From NCBI GenBank assembly GCA_022562795.1, contig JADFOP010000014.1, positions 1-47,424 on the forward strand: a stretch of 47,424 nucleotides of DNA, written 5' to 3'. Every line of letters begins with the position of its first letter. Position 1 is the first letter of the stretch. The DNA comes from Nitrospinota bacterium (GTDB lineage: Bacteria; JADFOP01). The notes below the pieces were generated by a model that worked only from the letters and a program-made list of their open reading frames with translations, was not told where the DNA came from and made no database searches. A program made the translations under genes and the position numbers. Below, piece by piece: positions 1 to 10,200 of the stretch.

Positions 1-426
1 GAGACGACCCTCAAGCAGACCTTCACCCGTCGCAGCGCCGTGGGCATCGATCGGGCCGGACGCATCCTCCTCGTGCTGGCCATGACCACCGGACCAGAAG
101 CGACCATGACCCTGGCGGAGCTCGGAGCCATCCTGAGGATGCCAGAGGCCGAAGGAGGTCTCGCCTGCCTCGATGCGCTCGCCCTCGACGGGGGCGGCTC
201 ATCACAGCTCCTGGTCAACGCCGGGGGGGCTTCCTTCTTCGAGGTCTCAGGCGAGTGGCCGGTGGTCACCGCCATCGGCGTGTTCTACCCAGCCGCGGTG
301 ATGCCGCCTGTGGAGGAGGCCCCGACGATCGAGCAGCTACCTACTGGCCCTGGCCCCTCGGCCCCCTCGGCCCCCTTGATCCCCCCGAGGCGAAAGCGAC
401 CCTCCATCTTCCGGCCCTGGGAGTAA
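1..426 (+). CDS. Phosphodiester glycosidase (NAGPA/DUF2233-like), C-terminal part
   Basis: The gene is cut by the left edge; the frame is open from base 1 to the TAA at 424-426. The segment ALDGGGSSQLLVN followed by a V-x-x-A-I-G-V stretch is the C-terminal signature of the NAGPA (N-acetylglucosamine-1-phosphodiester alpha-N-acetylglucosaminidase) family, also called DUF2233 or phosphodiester glycosidase. Bacterial members are usually exported and linked to exopolysaccharide or cell-wall glycan processing. After the domain there is a Pro-rich tail and a basic end. The substrate cannot be told from this fragment. The family assignment is fairly secure; the N-terminus and genomic context are missing. 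Confidence 0.75.
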   Translation, partial: ETTLKQTFTRRSAVGIDRAGRILLVLAMTTGPEATMTLAELGAILRMPEAEGGLACLDALALDGGGSSQLLVNAGGASFFEVSGEWPVVTAIGVFYPAAVMPPVEEAPTIEQLPTGPGPSAPSAPLIPPRRKRPSIFRPWE

Positions 427-470
427 TGGGCTTTAAGGGGTCCTCACGTTCGACCCTCGGCAGAGCCGCC

Positions 471-1052
471 TCAAAGCGAGCCCGGCTCCCTGAAGCAAAG
501 GTTAAGAAACTGATAGAGGATCCTCCCCGTGGTGCCCCAAATGACATGGCGGGTGGCCTTAAAAAGATACTGGGGCTGGGGCTTGCCCGGTCGTATGGCC
601 GTCACCACGTGGAAGTTCTCCTTGGCGAGGAGGGAAGAGACGGACACTGTAAATAGCTCGTGAATCTCGAAGTCGCTGATGGTAAAGTCGTAGGGGTGGG
701 GAATGAGGCCCACGAAGGGCGAGACCACATAGTTCGACATTGTGACGGTGTCGTCGAGGGCCCCGAGAACCTTTACATCCGAGGCCTTCAGGCCGATCTC
801 CTCCTCAGTCTCCCGAAGGGCAGTCCCCAGTAGGCTGGCATCCGTGGTGTCGCGGCTTCCACCGGGGAAGGAGACCTGGCCCTTGTGATGGTCGACGGTG
901 TCGGAACGCTTGGTAAAGACCAGGTGAGCTTCGCCGTCGGCCTCAAAGAGAGGCACGAGCACAGCGGCGCGCCTAAAGTGAGGCTCCTCTAGGGTGCGCC
1001 TCGTCCTGCTGTTCAGCCGCTGGCGGATGGCCTCTTCGAGGATTAGGGTCAT
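471..1052 (-). CDS. NUDIX hydrolase, CoA pyrophosphatase-like (NudL/CoaL type)
   Basis: Predicted cytoplasmic Nudix hydrolase that cleaves coenzyme A or its derivatives to 4'-phosphopantetheine and 3',5'-ADP. Seen in the sequence: the UPF0035-type motif FTKRSDTVDHHKGQVSFPGG, then a Nudix box with the core R-E-T-E-E-E-I-G that binds the catalytic divalent metal. The motif directly before the Nudix box is the feature that separates CoA pyrophosphatases from general Nudix enzymes. I start at the ATG giving MTLILEE, which matches where the family's first helix begins. An upstream in-frame ATG at 1091 would add 13 residues and lies about 20 nt from the predicted transcription start; neither has a clear Shine-Dalgarno. 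Convergent with the gene at 1-426. Confidence 0.8.
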   Translation of the reverse strand: MTLILEEAIRQRLNSRTRRTLEEPHFRRAAVLVPLFEADGEAHLVFTKRSDTVDHHKGQVSFPGGSRDTTDASLLGTALRETEEEIGLKASDVKVLGALDDTVTMSNYVVSPFVGLIPHPYDFTISDFEIHELFTVSVSSLLAKENFHVVTAIRPGKPQPQYLFKATRHVIWGTTGRILYQFLNLCFREPGSL

Positions 1053-1117
1053 GGCGGTTTCGTTGCAAGAGGTTCGAGAAGGCCGGGGCATATGCCTGGT
1101 GCATCTCGCTCGGCCTC

Positions 1118-1146
1118 ATTGTAGAGGGGCTTTGGGGTTGAATCAA
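1118..1146 (-). promoter_or_regulatory. Sigma70-like promoter of the NUDIX gene
   Basis: Reading the minus strand: TTGATT, 17-bp spacer, TACAAT (5 of 6 to the -10 consensus). Transcription would start near 1111, about 20 nt before the upstream ATG at 1091. Confidence 0.5.
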
Positions 1147-1260
1147 GGACCATGTGTGGGTGCGCATAAGGGTTGCGCCACCGCCCCAAATGGGCCATAC
1201 TAAATCTACTGTTTAGCGGCGGCGGGGTGTGCCCGCCCTTTGCATTGAAAGGGCTTACGG

Positions 1261-2010
1261 ATGCCTTTAGCAGGACGGTTCGCCCTGGTGACGGGGGCTT
1301 CCCGTGGTATTGGACGGGCCTGCGCCTTGGAGCTGGCCCGCCGTGGGGCCAGTGTGGCCATCAACTACCTGAAGCGAGAGAAGCGGGCCCTTGAGGTGGC
1401 CGAAGAGGTCAAGGCCCTAGGTGGTAAATCGGTGGTGTTACAGGCCGACGTTGGCAAGCCCGATGAGCTCATCGGCCTATTCGCCGCTGTTAGGGACCAC
1501 TTCGGCGGGCTCGACATCTTCATCTCCAATGCCGTCAACGCCGTCATCAAGCCCGTTGCCGAAATAACGCTGGCCGACTGGGAACGGACGTTTACAATAA
1601 ATGCCACCGCCTTTTTTCTGGGCGCCCAGGAGGCGGCCAAGCTCATGGACCCGGAACGGAAAGGAACCATAATCGCAATCAGCAGCGTCGGCTCCCAGCG
1701 GGTCATTCCCAACTACGCCGCCCTCGGTGTAGCCAAGGCGGCGATCGAGAGCCTCACCCGGTATCTGGCCTGCGAATGGGCCGACCGTAACATTAGGATC
1801 AACGCGGTTAGCGGGGGGCCAGTGGAGACCGACGCTCTAAAGGCTTCCTTCGACTACCATCAGGTGGCGGCCTGGGCCGATGTCACTCCCATGGGCCGGC
1901 TGGGGGCTCCCGAGGACCTGGCCCAGGTAGTAGCGTGGCTATGCACTGACGAAGCCAGATGGATTACGGGCCAAGTCGTTCTAGCCGACGGTGGTATTAC
2001 GCTACGCTAA
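1261..2010 (+). CDS. Enoyl-ACP reductase, FabL-like SDR
   Basis: 249-aa short-chain dehydrogenase/reductase with the NAD(P)-binding motif TGASRGIG (residues 11-18). The catalytic spacing is Tyr152-x6-Lys159 (NYAALGVAKAA), not the Tyr-x3-Lys of ordinary SDRs. Tyr-x6-Lys is the spacing of enoyl-ACP reductases, and the surrounding sequence (INATAFFLGAQEAAKLM, TRYLACEW, NAVSGGPVETDALK) resembles FabL of Bacillus. The likely role is the last reduction of the fatty acid elongation cycle, probably NADPH-dependent. It stands alone, with no other fab gene adjacent. Start: the ATG follows a weak AAAGG about 10 nt upstream and sits 11 residues before the Gly-rich motif, as expected. Confidence 0.75.
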   Translation: MPLAGRFALVTGASRGIGRACALELARRGASVAINYLKREKRALEVAEEVKALGGKSVVLQADVGKPDELIGLFAAVRDHFGGLDIFISNAVNAVIKPVAEITLADWERTFTINATAFFLGAQEAAKLMDPERKGTIIAISSVGSQRVIPNYAALGVAKAAIESLTRYLACEWADRNIRINAVSGGPVETDALKASFDYHQVAAWADVTPMGRLGAPEDLAQVVAWLCTDEARWITGQVVLADGGITLR

Positions 2011-2032
2011 TGCTCCATCTACCCCCATCTGC

Positions 2033-2061
2033 TTGACAGTCTAAGCCAACTGCCTCATATT
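2033..2061 (+). promoter_or_regulatory. Sigma70-like promoter of clpC
   Basis: TTGACA (perfect -35), 17-bp spacer, CATATT (4 of 6). It lies 35 bp upstream of the clpC start. No CtsR heptad repeat or CIRCE element was seen next to it. Confidence 0.6.
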
Positions 2062-2095
2062 ACGAATACCTTTTTCACCGGCTGAGGTTTATGCT

Positions 2096-4582
2096 ATGCA
2101 GCGCTTCGCCCACCTTTTTACCGAGAAAGTCATGGAGGCCATCAACATTGGCCTTATGGAGATGGCCCAGATCTCCCAGAACACCTTCACGCCCGATTTC
2201 GTACTCATCGGCATGCTCCAGCAGGAAGAGAGCCTCCTGCTCAGCGTATTCGAGCGGATGAACCTCGATCCCGGTGGGACGAAAAAAAAGCTCCTTGAGC
2301 GACTCTACGCCACCCAAGAGCGCCAGCCCAAGATCAGAGTGGATGGGGATCTAGTGCCCGTAATGTCGGGAGAGATAGAAGCGCTAATGCGACGGGCCAA
2401 GGTCGAGACCGAAAAGCTCCAAGACGATTACATCGGCACGGGGGCAATGTTCCTCGCCATGTTCGACAAGGCCGTTGGTGCGCCGGCGTCCATTCTAGCT
2501 GAGGCGGGCCTCGCCTACGAGCCGGTCAAGGAGGCTCTCCTAGCCGTCCGGAGCGGGCGTCAAGTCACCGACCGGCAGGCCGAGGCGAAATTCAAGGTCC
2601 TGGAGCGCTACACAACCGACCTGACCCGGCTCGCGGAGGAGGGAAAGCTCGACCCCGTCATCGGTAGGGAGAGGGAAGTCAACCGGGTCATACAGGTGTT
2701 GTCGCGCCGAAAGAAGAACAACCCCGTTTTGATCGGTGAGCCGGGAGTGGGCAAGACCGTCATCGTAGAGGGTCTAGCCCAGCAGATTGCCAATGCCGAG
2801 GTTCCGGAGACCCTCCTTAACAAACGTCTCCTTCAGCTCGACATGAGCGAGGTTGTAGCCGGAAGCAAATTCCGGGGGGAGTTCGAGGAGCGCCTCAAAA
2901 ACATAAAGGACGAGATTATCCAGGCCTCCGGCGAGGTAATCCTCTTCATCGACGAGCTCCACACTGTCGTCGGGGCCGGGGCGACTGAAGGGGGTATGGA
3001 CGCCTCCAACATGCTCAAGAGCGCCCTGGCCCGTGGCCAGCTCCAGTGCATCGGGGCCACAACGCTTGAGGAGTTCAAACGTCACATCGAGCGGGACAAA
3101 GCCCTTGAGAGGCGATTTCAGAAGGTCCTCGTACGGGAGCCTTCGGTGGAAGAGACGGTCCAGATTCTCGAAGGCCTCAAGGAAAAGTACGAGGAGCATC
3201 ATGAGGTCTCCTTCGAAGCCGATGCCTTAAAGTCCGCCGCCAAGCTCTCGGAACGGTACATTACAGACAGGTTTTTGCCGGACAAAGCCGTCGACCTCAT
3301 CGATGAGGCGGGCAGCAAGAAGCACCTCGATCTTATTTACGCACCACCCGCCGTCCGTCGTCTCAAGAAGGAGCGTGAAGAGCTTCTCCAAGAGCAGCGG
3401 AGCGCCTTCGGCGACCAAGAGTTCGAGCGGGTGGCGACCATCCAGCAGAGGATCGTTCAGCTCGACAAAGAGATGGATGAGGCCGTCGCGGGGAGCCGGA
3501 AGAGTCGCGACATGGAGGACGCCAGCGTGGGCGACGAAGACATAGCCGCAGTCGTGGCCACGTGGACTGGCATCCCCGTGGACAAGATGCTGGAGTCGGA
3601 GGCCGAGAAGCTTATTAGGATGGAGGAGAACATCCACCAGCGCATCGTAGGGCAAGAGGACGCCGTGAAGGCGGTCTCAAACGCCATCCGCCGCAACCGC
3701 GCCGGGCTCAAGGAGCGCGACCGGCCCATCGGCTCCTTTATTTTTCTCGGCCCCACGGGAGTGGGCAAGACGGAGCTGGCCAAGGCCCTGGCCCAGTTCC
3801 TCCTGGACGATGAGAACCGCATGGTGCGCATTGACATGAGCGAGTTTCAGGAACGCCACACAGTAAGCCGCCTCATCGGAAGCCCTCCCGGCTACGTCGG
3901 CTACGGCGAGGGGGGCCAGCTCACCGAGCGGATCCGTCGAAACCCCTACTCTGTGATCCTGCTGGACGAGATTGAGAAGGCCCACCCCGACATCTTCAAC
4001 GTACTGCTCCAGATTCTCGACGACGGGCGCCTGACCGACGCCGAGGGCCGGACCGTGGATTTCCGCAACACCATTCTAATTGGAACCTCGAACATCGGCA
4101 GCGAGCGCATCACCCGCGAGGTCTCAACCATCGGGTTCGGACGCGAAGAGCTCTCAGATCGCTACGAGGATATCAAGCGAGGCGTGATGGAGGAGGTGAA
4201 GAAGTTTTTTAAGCCTGAGTTCTTAAACCGCATCGACGACCTCATAGTTTTTCACCAGCTCTCAGAAGACCACATCAGGCGCATAACCGATCTCCTGCTT
4301 GGGAGGCTCGCAGACCGACTCTCCGAAAAGCAGTTGACGATCGAGGTATCCGATGCCGTTAAGGAGCGGCTTGCTAAGGAAGGGTTCGATCCCATTTTCG
4401 GCGCACGGCCCCTCAAGCGAACCATTGAACGGAAGATTGAGAACGAGCTGGCCACCCTCATCATCGAGGGCCAGTTCGCCGAGGGCGACACAGTAGCCGT
4501 GGAGCTGGCCGACGGAGAAATCACCTTCGCCAAGGCCGCTACTAAAACCGCCGCAGCCAGTGGAAGCGACGGCTCATCATAG
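2096..4582 (+). CDS. clpC: ClpC-type AAA+ protease ATPase subunit
   Basis: 828-aa Hsp100 unfoldase with two AAA+ domains. Order: N-domain repeats (about 1-150); D1 with Walker A GEPGVGKT (214-221) and Walker B LFIDELH (to about 289); the IDEAGS end of D1 (402-407); a short coiled middle region (about 420-470) instead of the long ClpB propeller; D2 with Walker A GPTGVGKT (552-559), sensor GTSNIGS and arginine finger region EFLNR. The loop IGFG (679-682) is the type that docks on ClpP, so this should feed a ClpP protease rather than act as a ClpB disaggregase. The short middle domain and length support ClpC over ClpB. GAGGT lies about 8 nt before the ATG. No clpP or mcsAB is in the window. Confidence 0.9.
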   Translation: MQRFAHLFTEKVMEAINIGLMEMAQISQNTFTPDFVLIGMLQQEESLLLSVFERMNLDPGGTKKKLLERLYATQERQPKIRVDGDLVPVMSGEIEALMRRAKVETEKLQDDYIGTGAMFLAMFDKAVGAPASILAEAGLAYEPVKEALLAVRSGRQVTDRQAEAKFKVLERYTTDLTRLAEEGKLDPVIGREREVNRVIQVLSRRKKNNPVLIGEPGVGKTVIVEGLAQQIANAEVPETLLNKRLLQLDMSEVVAGSKFRGEFEERLKNIKDEIIQASGEVILFIDELHTVVGAGATEGGMDASNMLKSALARGQLQCIGATTLEEFKRHIERDKALERRFQKVLVREPSVEETVQILEGLKEKYEEHHEVSFEADALKSAAKLSERYITDRFLPDKAVDLIDEAGSKKHLDLIYAPPAVRRLKKEREELLQEQRSAFGDQEFERVATIQQRIVQLDKEMDEAVAGSRKSRDMEDASVGDEDIAAVVATWTGIPVDKMLESEAEKLIRMEENIHQRIVGQEDAVKAVSNAIRRNRAGLKERDRPIGSFIFLGPTGVGKTELAKALAQFLLDDENRMVRIDMSEFQERHTVSRLIGSPPGYVGYGEGGQLTERIRRNPYSVILLDEIEKAHPDIFNVLLQILDDGRLTDAEGRTVDFRNTILIGTSNIGSERITREVSTIGFGREELSDRYEDIKRGVMEEVKKFFKPEFLNRIDDLIVFHQLSEDHIRRITDLLLGRLADRLSEKQLTIEVSDAVKERLAKEGFDPIFGARPLKRTIERKIENELATLIIEGQFAEGDTVAVELADGEITFAKAATKTAAASGSDGSS

Positions 4583-5489
4583 CCCTTGCACTATTTTTAT
4601 CCCCGATAGTCTAGGTGGTGCACCTTCCCAATGGGTGCCGGACCTCCCTTACTCTCGACGTCCGTTCCGCCAGCGAATGTTACCCCACCTGAAGGCTTAC
4701 ACGACCTCGGTCTCTCCCTCTACCGCTGTGGTGCGTCATTTGTACGGCAGCAATTGCCAACCTTGCGGCATATAGTGTCAAGGTTTGAACATATCGTACA
4801 TATCTATAATTGCCTCGGAATCGGCCCCTCTGAAAACGGATATAGGATAACATTATATGAATCAAAAGATTGGTGAGTTTTTAAAAGGGTACGATGCCGA
4901 ACGATTGGACTTTGGCACGCTCTTTGCTTAATTTATGGAGTGGCTACTGTTCATGGGTCTCTCACGACATCCGTAACGGAGCCTCGCAGAATTGGGTCAG
5001 CCCTCTCCTGCGGGATCCTACCCCCTAAGACGGGGTCGCGGGAGGCTCCCTACCGTATGCCTTCAAACCTTCCTCCGGGGAGGGGGTGCGATATGATTGG
5101 TGTGGCCATATCAAAAACGCCCCCTCCCTCCCTCCTTTTCTAGGCATTTAAAGCTCTTTTCGATGGTGTTCATCTGCTTCTTAGCCTTGCCTTTGCGCTC
5201 GACCTACCATCATATTTAAACGAGATAAGCCCACTCCCACGATAATTCCAGCCTTACCCGTCTTATCACAAAATTTCCAGGTGCGCGGGCATGCTTGAGC
5301 CCCTTATTAACTGCACAGTACGGGTACCCATCGACATGCCCGCCATGCAACACCGTCACTTGGGGCAGGTAGACGGTGGAGGTGGGTTTGACGTGGGAGA
5401 ACCAGTATTTTATATTCTAAATAGTTTGACTTTCTAAAGTATTCCGGTTTCTAAAAATTAGACGCCAAACCGATGGGAGGCGCACATCA
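4583..5489. other. 907-bp intergenic region with structured elements, no convincing gene
   Basis: AT content rises here and the open frames are short, overlapping and lack good ribosome sites. Two structures stand out: a 72-nt segment closed by an 8-bp perfect stem (4978-4985 with 5042-5049), and a strong hairpin at 5079-5127 followed by CCTTTTCT. On the minus strand about 5228-5410 there is a 60-codon stretch without stops that could be a gene remnant; I cannot identify it. A weak promoter-like TTGACT-N18-TCTAAA lies just before marR. Confidence 0.5.
5079..5134 (+). terminator. Putative intrinsic terminator
   Basis: GGAGGGGGTGCG (5079-5090) pairs with CGCCCCCTCC (5118-5127) with a TG bulge. 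Inside is a second helix, ATATG with CATAT. A short pyrimidine tract with four T follows. It is about 500 bp after clpC, so it may end a transcript of the structured region. Confidence 0.4.
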
Positions 5490-5936
5490 ATGACCTTGGA
5501 GCGGAAGGCCCGCGAGCTCAACCGCTACATAAACGTTATGGTGGAGCGCTTCATCTACGCTGAGGGCGCCATGGGCCCTTCGGCCGAGCTCTCCCGGCAA
5601 GAGCTCATCGCCCTAAGGCTGTTGGGCTTCCACGGCCGCCGGACGATGACCAAGCTCGCCGAGGAAGCGGGGGTGGCGCCGGCGACGATGACCGGCATAG
5701 TGGAAAAGTTGGTGACCCGGGGCCTTCTCGTACGCCAGAGGCGCGCCGACGACCGCCGCGTGGTGGAGGTCACCTTAACCCCCCAAGGCGAGGTGGCGTT
5801 CAAAGATAGCGTAGAGCTCCACATGCGGATGGCCCGCGAACTGCTGCTGGCCCTCGACGAGGGGGAGCAGGAGGCCATGCTTATGACTCTTAGGAAGATC
5901 ACCGGCGTCGGGCACTTGGACGAGTCAACGTCGTGA
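5490..5936 (+). CDS. MarR-family transcriptional regulator
   Basis: 148-aa winged-helix regulator. The helix-turn-helix lies at about residues 50-80 (MTKLAEEAGVAPATMTGIVEKL) and is followed by the wing (RRADDRRVVEVTLT), the standard MarR DNA-binding layout with dimerisation helices at both ends. It is first in a three-gene operon with a membrane-fusion protein and an RND pump. Its stop overlaps the next start in GTGA, so the genes are co-transcribed. By family precedent it represses the operon until a small ligand binds; the ligand is unknown. GGGAGG sits about 8 nt before the ATG. Confidence 0.88.
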   Translation: MTLERKARELNRYINVMVERFIYAEGAMGPSAELSRQELIALRLLGFHGRRTMTKLAEEAGVAPATMTGIVEKLVTRGLLVRQRRADDRRVVEVTLTPQGEVAFKDSVELHMRMARELLLALDEGEQEAMLMTLRKITGVGHLDESTS

Positions 5937-7216
5937 GCGCATTGGCCGAAAAGGGGGCCATACGAGGCCCCGCTCGGGTAGTGGCCGCGGGAGCCGTCGT
6001 GGCCATGGTGGCAGCCACGGTGGCTATCGCCCTTTGGATTATCTCGGTGAAGAATACCCCTCCTGAGGCTCCTTCGACCCCGATGAAACGAATTCCGGTG
6101 GAGACGGTCGTCGTCCGGCATGAGACGTTCACCCACCAGATGCATGCCCTCGGGACCGTCACGCCTATACGCGAGGCCTCTGTCGCCTCCCAGGTGGTAG
6201 GGCCCATCGTGGCTATCCCGGAAGGAGTCGAGCTGGGAGCCCCGATAGAGAAAGGTCAGTTGCTGGCCCAGATCAAGCCGACGAGCTATGAGATTGCCCA
6301 CCAAGAGGCCGAAGCCCTGCTTGCCCAGCGGCGGGCCGCCTACCAGGAGCAGCGCCGCGAAAGCGAGAAGCGCACCGTGCTCTTCAAGATCGCAGAGGAG
6401 AACGTCGGGATCGTCAAGGCTGAAGCCAATCGGATCGAAAATCTATTCAAGCAGGGAGTGGTATCCCACTCGGAGAACGACGCCGCGCGGGGGCGGCTGA
6501 CCCAAGCTCGCATCGAGTATGAACGCCTCCGTAGCGAATACCGATCGGCCGATGCCGCCTTAAGCCGCGTGGCCGCAGAGATCGCCCAGGCCGAGGCCAG
6601 ACTCGCCGGGGCGAAGGAGGATCTCGCAAACACCCGTGTTACGGCCCCATTCGCCGGCCTCATCGCCAAGAAGGTCGCCGAGGTAGGCGACCATGTTGCC
6701 GTGGGCCAAACCATCGTTCGGCTCGTCGACATCGCACGGGTCAAGGTCCTCATTAACGTCCCCACCGAGGATATCCACGCCCTGCGGCCCGGCTTGCCCG
6801 CCGAGGTGACGGTAGCACCATTTCCCGATCGACCCCTGCTAGGGATGGTCGCTCATGTGGGCTTCGAGGGCGAGGTCACAAACCGCACCTTTCCCGTCGA
6901 GGTTATCGTGGACAACCCGCCCGGCCTGCCTCTGCGAGCGGGAATGTTCGCTAAGGTCCGCGTGGCGGTCCGCACATACGAGGAGATCATCCTAGTTGAC
7001 CGCCGGCTCATCCAACGCGGGCCAGACGGGCCAATACTCTTCGTCGCCGACAAGGAGGAGCAGCTTGCCCGTGCCCGGCCTATCCGTTTGGGCCGCCTCT
7101 TCGGTGAGCGCTACCAGGTCCTAAGGGGCCTTGCTCCCGGCGACGCTCTCATCACCGAGGGGGTGGAGCTGCTGAGCGACGGGGCCCCCATCACCTTGCC
7201 GGCCGTCACCAACTAA
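5933..7216 (+). CDS. RND efflux membrane-fusion (HlyD-family) adaptor
   Basis: 427-aa periplasmic adaptor of a tripartite RND exporter. An N-terminal membrane anchor (about residues 15-40, Ala/Val-rich) is followed by a split lipoyl domain (about 75-110 and 225-260), an alpha-helical hairpin (about 120-215, heptad-like) and beta-barrel and membrane-proximal domains to the C-terminus. The GTG start overlaps the marR stop by 4 nt. It bridges the inner-membrane pump encoded next and an outer-membrane channel; no tolC-like channel gene is nearby, so one must be supplied from elsewhere. Confidence 0.88.
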   Translation: MSALAEKGAIRGPARVVAAGAVVAMVAATVAIALWIISVKNTPPEAPSTPMKRIPVETVVVRHETFTHQMHALGTVTPIREASVASQVVGPIVAIPEGVELGAPIEKGQLLAQIKPTSYEIAHQEAEALLAQRRAAYQEQRRESEKRTVLFKIAEENVGIVKAEANRIENLFKQGVVSHSENDAARGRLTQARIEYERLRSEYRSADAALSRVAAEIAQAEARLAGAKEDLANTRVTAPFAGLIAKKVAEVGDHVAVGQTIVRLVDIARVKVLINVPTEDIHALRPGLPAEVTVAPFPDRPLLGMVAHVGFEGEVTNRTFPVEVIVDNPPGLPLRAGMFAKVRVAVRTYEEIILVDRRLIQRGPDGPILFVADKEEQLARARPIRLGRLFGERYQVLRGLAPGDALITEGVELLSDGAPITLPAVTN

Positions 7217-7220
7217 GGTC

Positions 7221-10200
7221 ATGTTCACTACTCGCATGTCGGTCAACAACCCCGTCTTCGTTAACCTCGTGGTCGTCGTAATCCTTGCCCTCGGCATTGG
7301 GCTCGCTGTGACAACCATGAACCGGGAGATTTTTCCTGAATTCTCCCTGGATATGATTAGCGTTACCACCACCTTCTCCAATGCCTCTCCCGAGGAGATG
7401 GAGAAGCTCATCACCATCAAGCTCGAAGACGAGATCGACGACGTCGACGGAATCGACACCATCGAGAGCGAATCCCGCGAGGGCATAAGCCTCATAACCT
7501 TAAAGCTCCAAAGCGGAGTGGAGGACGTCAGCCGGGTCATCAACGACGTCCAGACCGCAATCGACAACATCCGAAACGAGCTTCCCCGGGAGGCCGAGAA
7601 CCCCATCGTCCAAGAGCTCAAGAGCCGATTCCCGGTCATCGTCCTCTCCATCTACGGTAAGGTCAACCCCTTCACCCTCAAGAACATCGCCGACGAGGTT
7701 GAGGAAGAGATTAAGCGCATCCCTGGCGTAAGCCGGGTCCGCGTCGTTGGAGTTGGGGACCGGGAGGTTTGGGTAGAGGTGGACCCGGCGGCGCTGGAGC
7801 GCTACGGGCTTGCCATTGGCGACATAGAGCGAGCCATAGAGGCGAAAAACCTAAACCTCCCAGGCGGAACGCTCAAGACTGCCCGTGGCGAGTATCTCGT
7901 TAGGACCGTAGGCGAGGTGACTCGGGCAGAGGAGCTGGAGCAGGTGGTGTTGAGAGCCACGCAGGAAGGGAATATCTTGACCGTGGGCCAGGTAGCCACC
8001 GTTCGGGAGACGTTTGAAGAGCCCACCACCCTAGGCCGCTTCAATGGCCGGCCGGCCATCAACCTCCAGGTGAGCAAAGAGAAGAAAGGCGATACCATCG
8101 CCATCGCCAACGCCGTCCGCCAGCTGGCCCAAGGCTACGAACGAAGGCTCCCTCCGGGGGTCCACCTTGGGGTCTACAACGACTTCTCCATCTACATCCG
8201 AAACCGCCTCAACACCCTCAAGCAGAGCGGATACATCGGGCTGATATTCGTACTCCTCGTGCTGCGGCTCTTCTTGGCGACCCGTGTCGCCATCCTGACG
8301 GCCCTAGGCATCCCGGTGGCATTTTGTGGGGCGCTGGTGATGATGTACCTCTACGGCATTTCCATCAACATGCTCTCGGCCTTCAGCCTCATCATCGTGC
8401 TCGGCATGGTTGTTGACGATGCGATTGTCGTTACAGAGAACATTTACCGCCACATGGAGGAGGGCGAAGAGCCCGAGAAGGCGGCGGTCGTTGGGACCAA
8501 CCAGGTCTTTATGCCTGTGGTCGCCTCGACCCTGACCACCATCGCTGCCTTCATCCCCATGCTAATGGTGCCTGGCACCATGGGGAAGTTTATCGCCGTC
8601 ATCCCGCTTGTAGTCTCATTTGCGCTACTTGCCTCACTCGTGGAGGCCCTCATTGTCCTTCCGTCCCACATGGCGGAGTTCGTACGGCTGAAGCCTTCGG
8701 GCAACCCCGCTAAAAGTCCGTCCGACCACTGGTTCCAGAGCGTGGTGACCGTCTACGGTCGCGTGCTGGAGCGCGTCCTTAGGTGGCGGTACGTCTTCAT
8801 CACAGGGGTGCTTTGCTTCTCAATTCTGCTCGTATTGTTCGCCAGATACCGCATTCCCTTCACCCTCTTCACCGCGTTTGAGTCCGACCAATTTTTCATC
8901 AACATGGAGGCGCCCGTTACCTATAAGCTGGAGGACACGAGCAGGGTCGCCCGGGCCGTGGAGACCATCGTCCAGCAGCTACCTCCGGAGGAGCTCTCGA
9001 CCATCGTGACGAATGTAGGGATGATCTACCTCGACGCCAACAAGGTAAAGACGGGCAGCCACCTCGCCCAGATCATCGTCGAGCTCAAGAAGATACCGCC
9101 CCGACGACGCAACTCCGACGAGGTCATCAATGCCCTCCGAGACAAGGTGGCCATGGTGCCGGGCATCAAGAAGGTCCAATTCCTCTCGCCCCAGGCCGGC
9201 CCCGGGGGGCCAGCCATAGAGATCAACGTCGAGGGCGAGGAGTTCGCCGTCCTAGGCGCCTTAGCCGGGAAGGTAGAAGATTATCTAGCTACCATACCGG
9301 GGGTGCGAGATATCCGTAACACGTTCGAGCTGGGAAAGCCCGAGCTAAAAATTTACGTCAAGCCCGAGGCCAGGGCCCTGGGGCTTACGGTCCAGGCGAT
9401 TGCGCGCCAGGTGCGCGACCGGTTTCGTGGGGCGGAGTCGAGCAAGATTCAGCTCTCCAGGGAAGATGTTCAAATTCTCGTCAAGTACCCAGAGGCGTCT
9501 CGCCGGAGCCGGCTCGACGTGGAGCGGATCAAGCTCGATGCGCCCGGGGGCCAGAAGGTCGCCTTCTCCGAAGTGGCCTACATAGTCGAGGAGAGAGGCT
9601 ACACGCAGATTTCCCGGATCGACAAGAGGCGAGCCATCACAGTGTTGGCCGACGTGGATAAAACTCAGGGCAACGCCCTGGAAATCTCCCGCTTTGTAAC
9701 GGCGCGGTTCGCCGATCTGCAAGACCGCTACCCAGGCTACCGGCTCCGTCTCAAGGGCGAGCAGAAGGACTTCGAGGAGAGTGTGGTCTCCCTCGTTAAG
9801 GCCTTCATTGTAGCCGTGCTGCTCATCTATTTCATTCTAGGAAGCGCCTTCCGCTCTTTCATCCAGCCTCTCATCATTATGGCCGCCATCCCCTTCGCTG
9901 TTGACGGCGTCATCGTTGGCCACATCGCGATGGGGATGAACCTGACGTTCCTCTCCCTTATCGGGACGGTAGCCCTGGCCGGGATTGTCGTTAACGATAG
10001 CCTCGTCCTTGTGGATTTTATCAACAACCTCCGCCGCCGGGGTCTCGAGCTGACCGAAGCCATTGTGGAGGGCGGAAAGCTTCGCATCCGGGCCATTTGC
10101 CTGACCTCCCTTACAACCATCGCGGGCCTCTCGCCGCTGGCCTTCTTCGCCTCGGGCCAGGCCCGCTTCCTCATGCCCATGGCGCTGTCCATTGTCTGGG

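Noticed and set aside
4560-5143. Three 67-81-codon open frames after clpC
   Set aside because: No ribosome sites, low-complexity or unrecognised translations, and mutual overlap; the region looks structured and non-coding.
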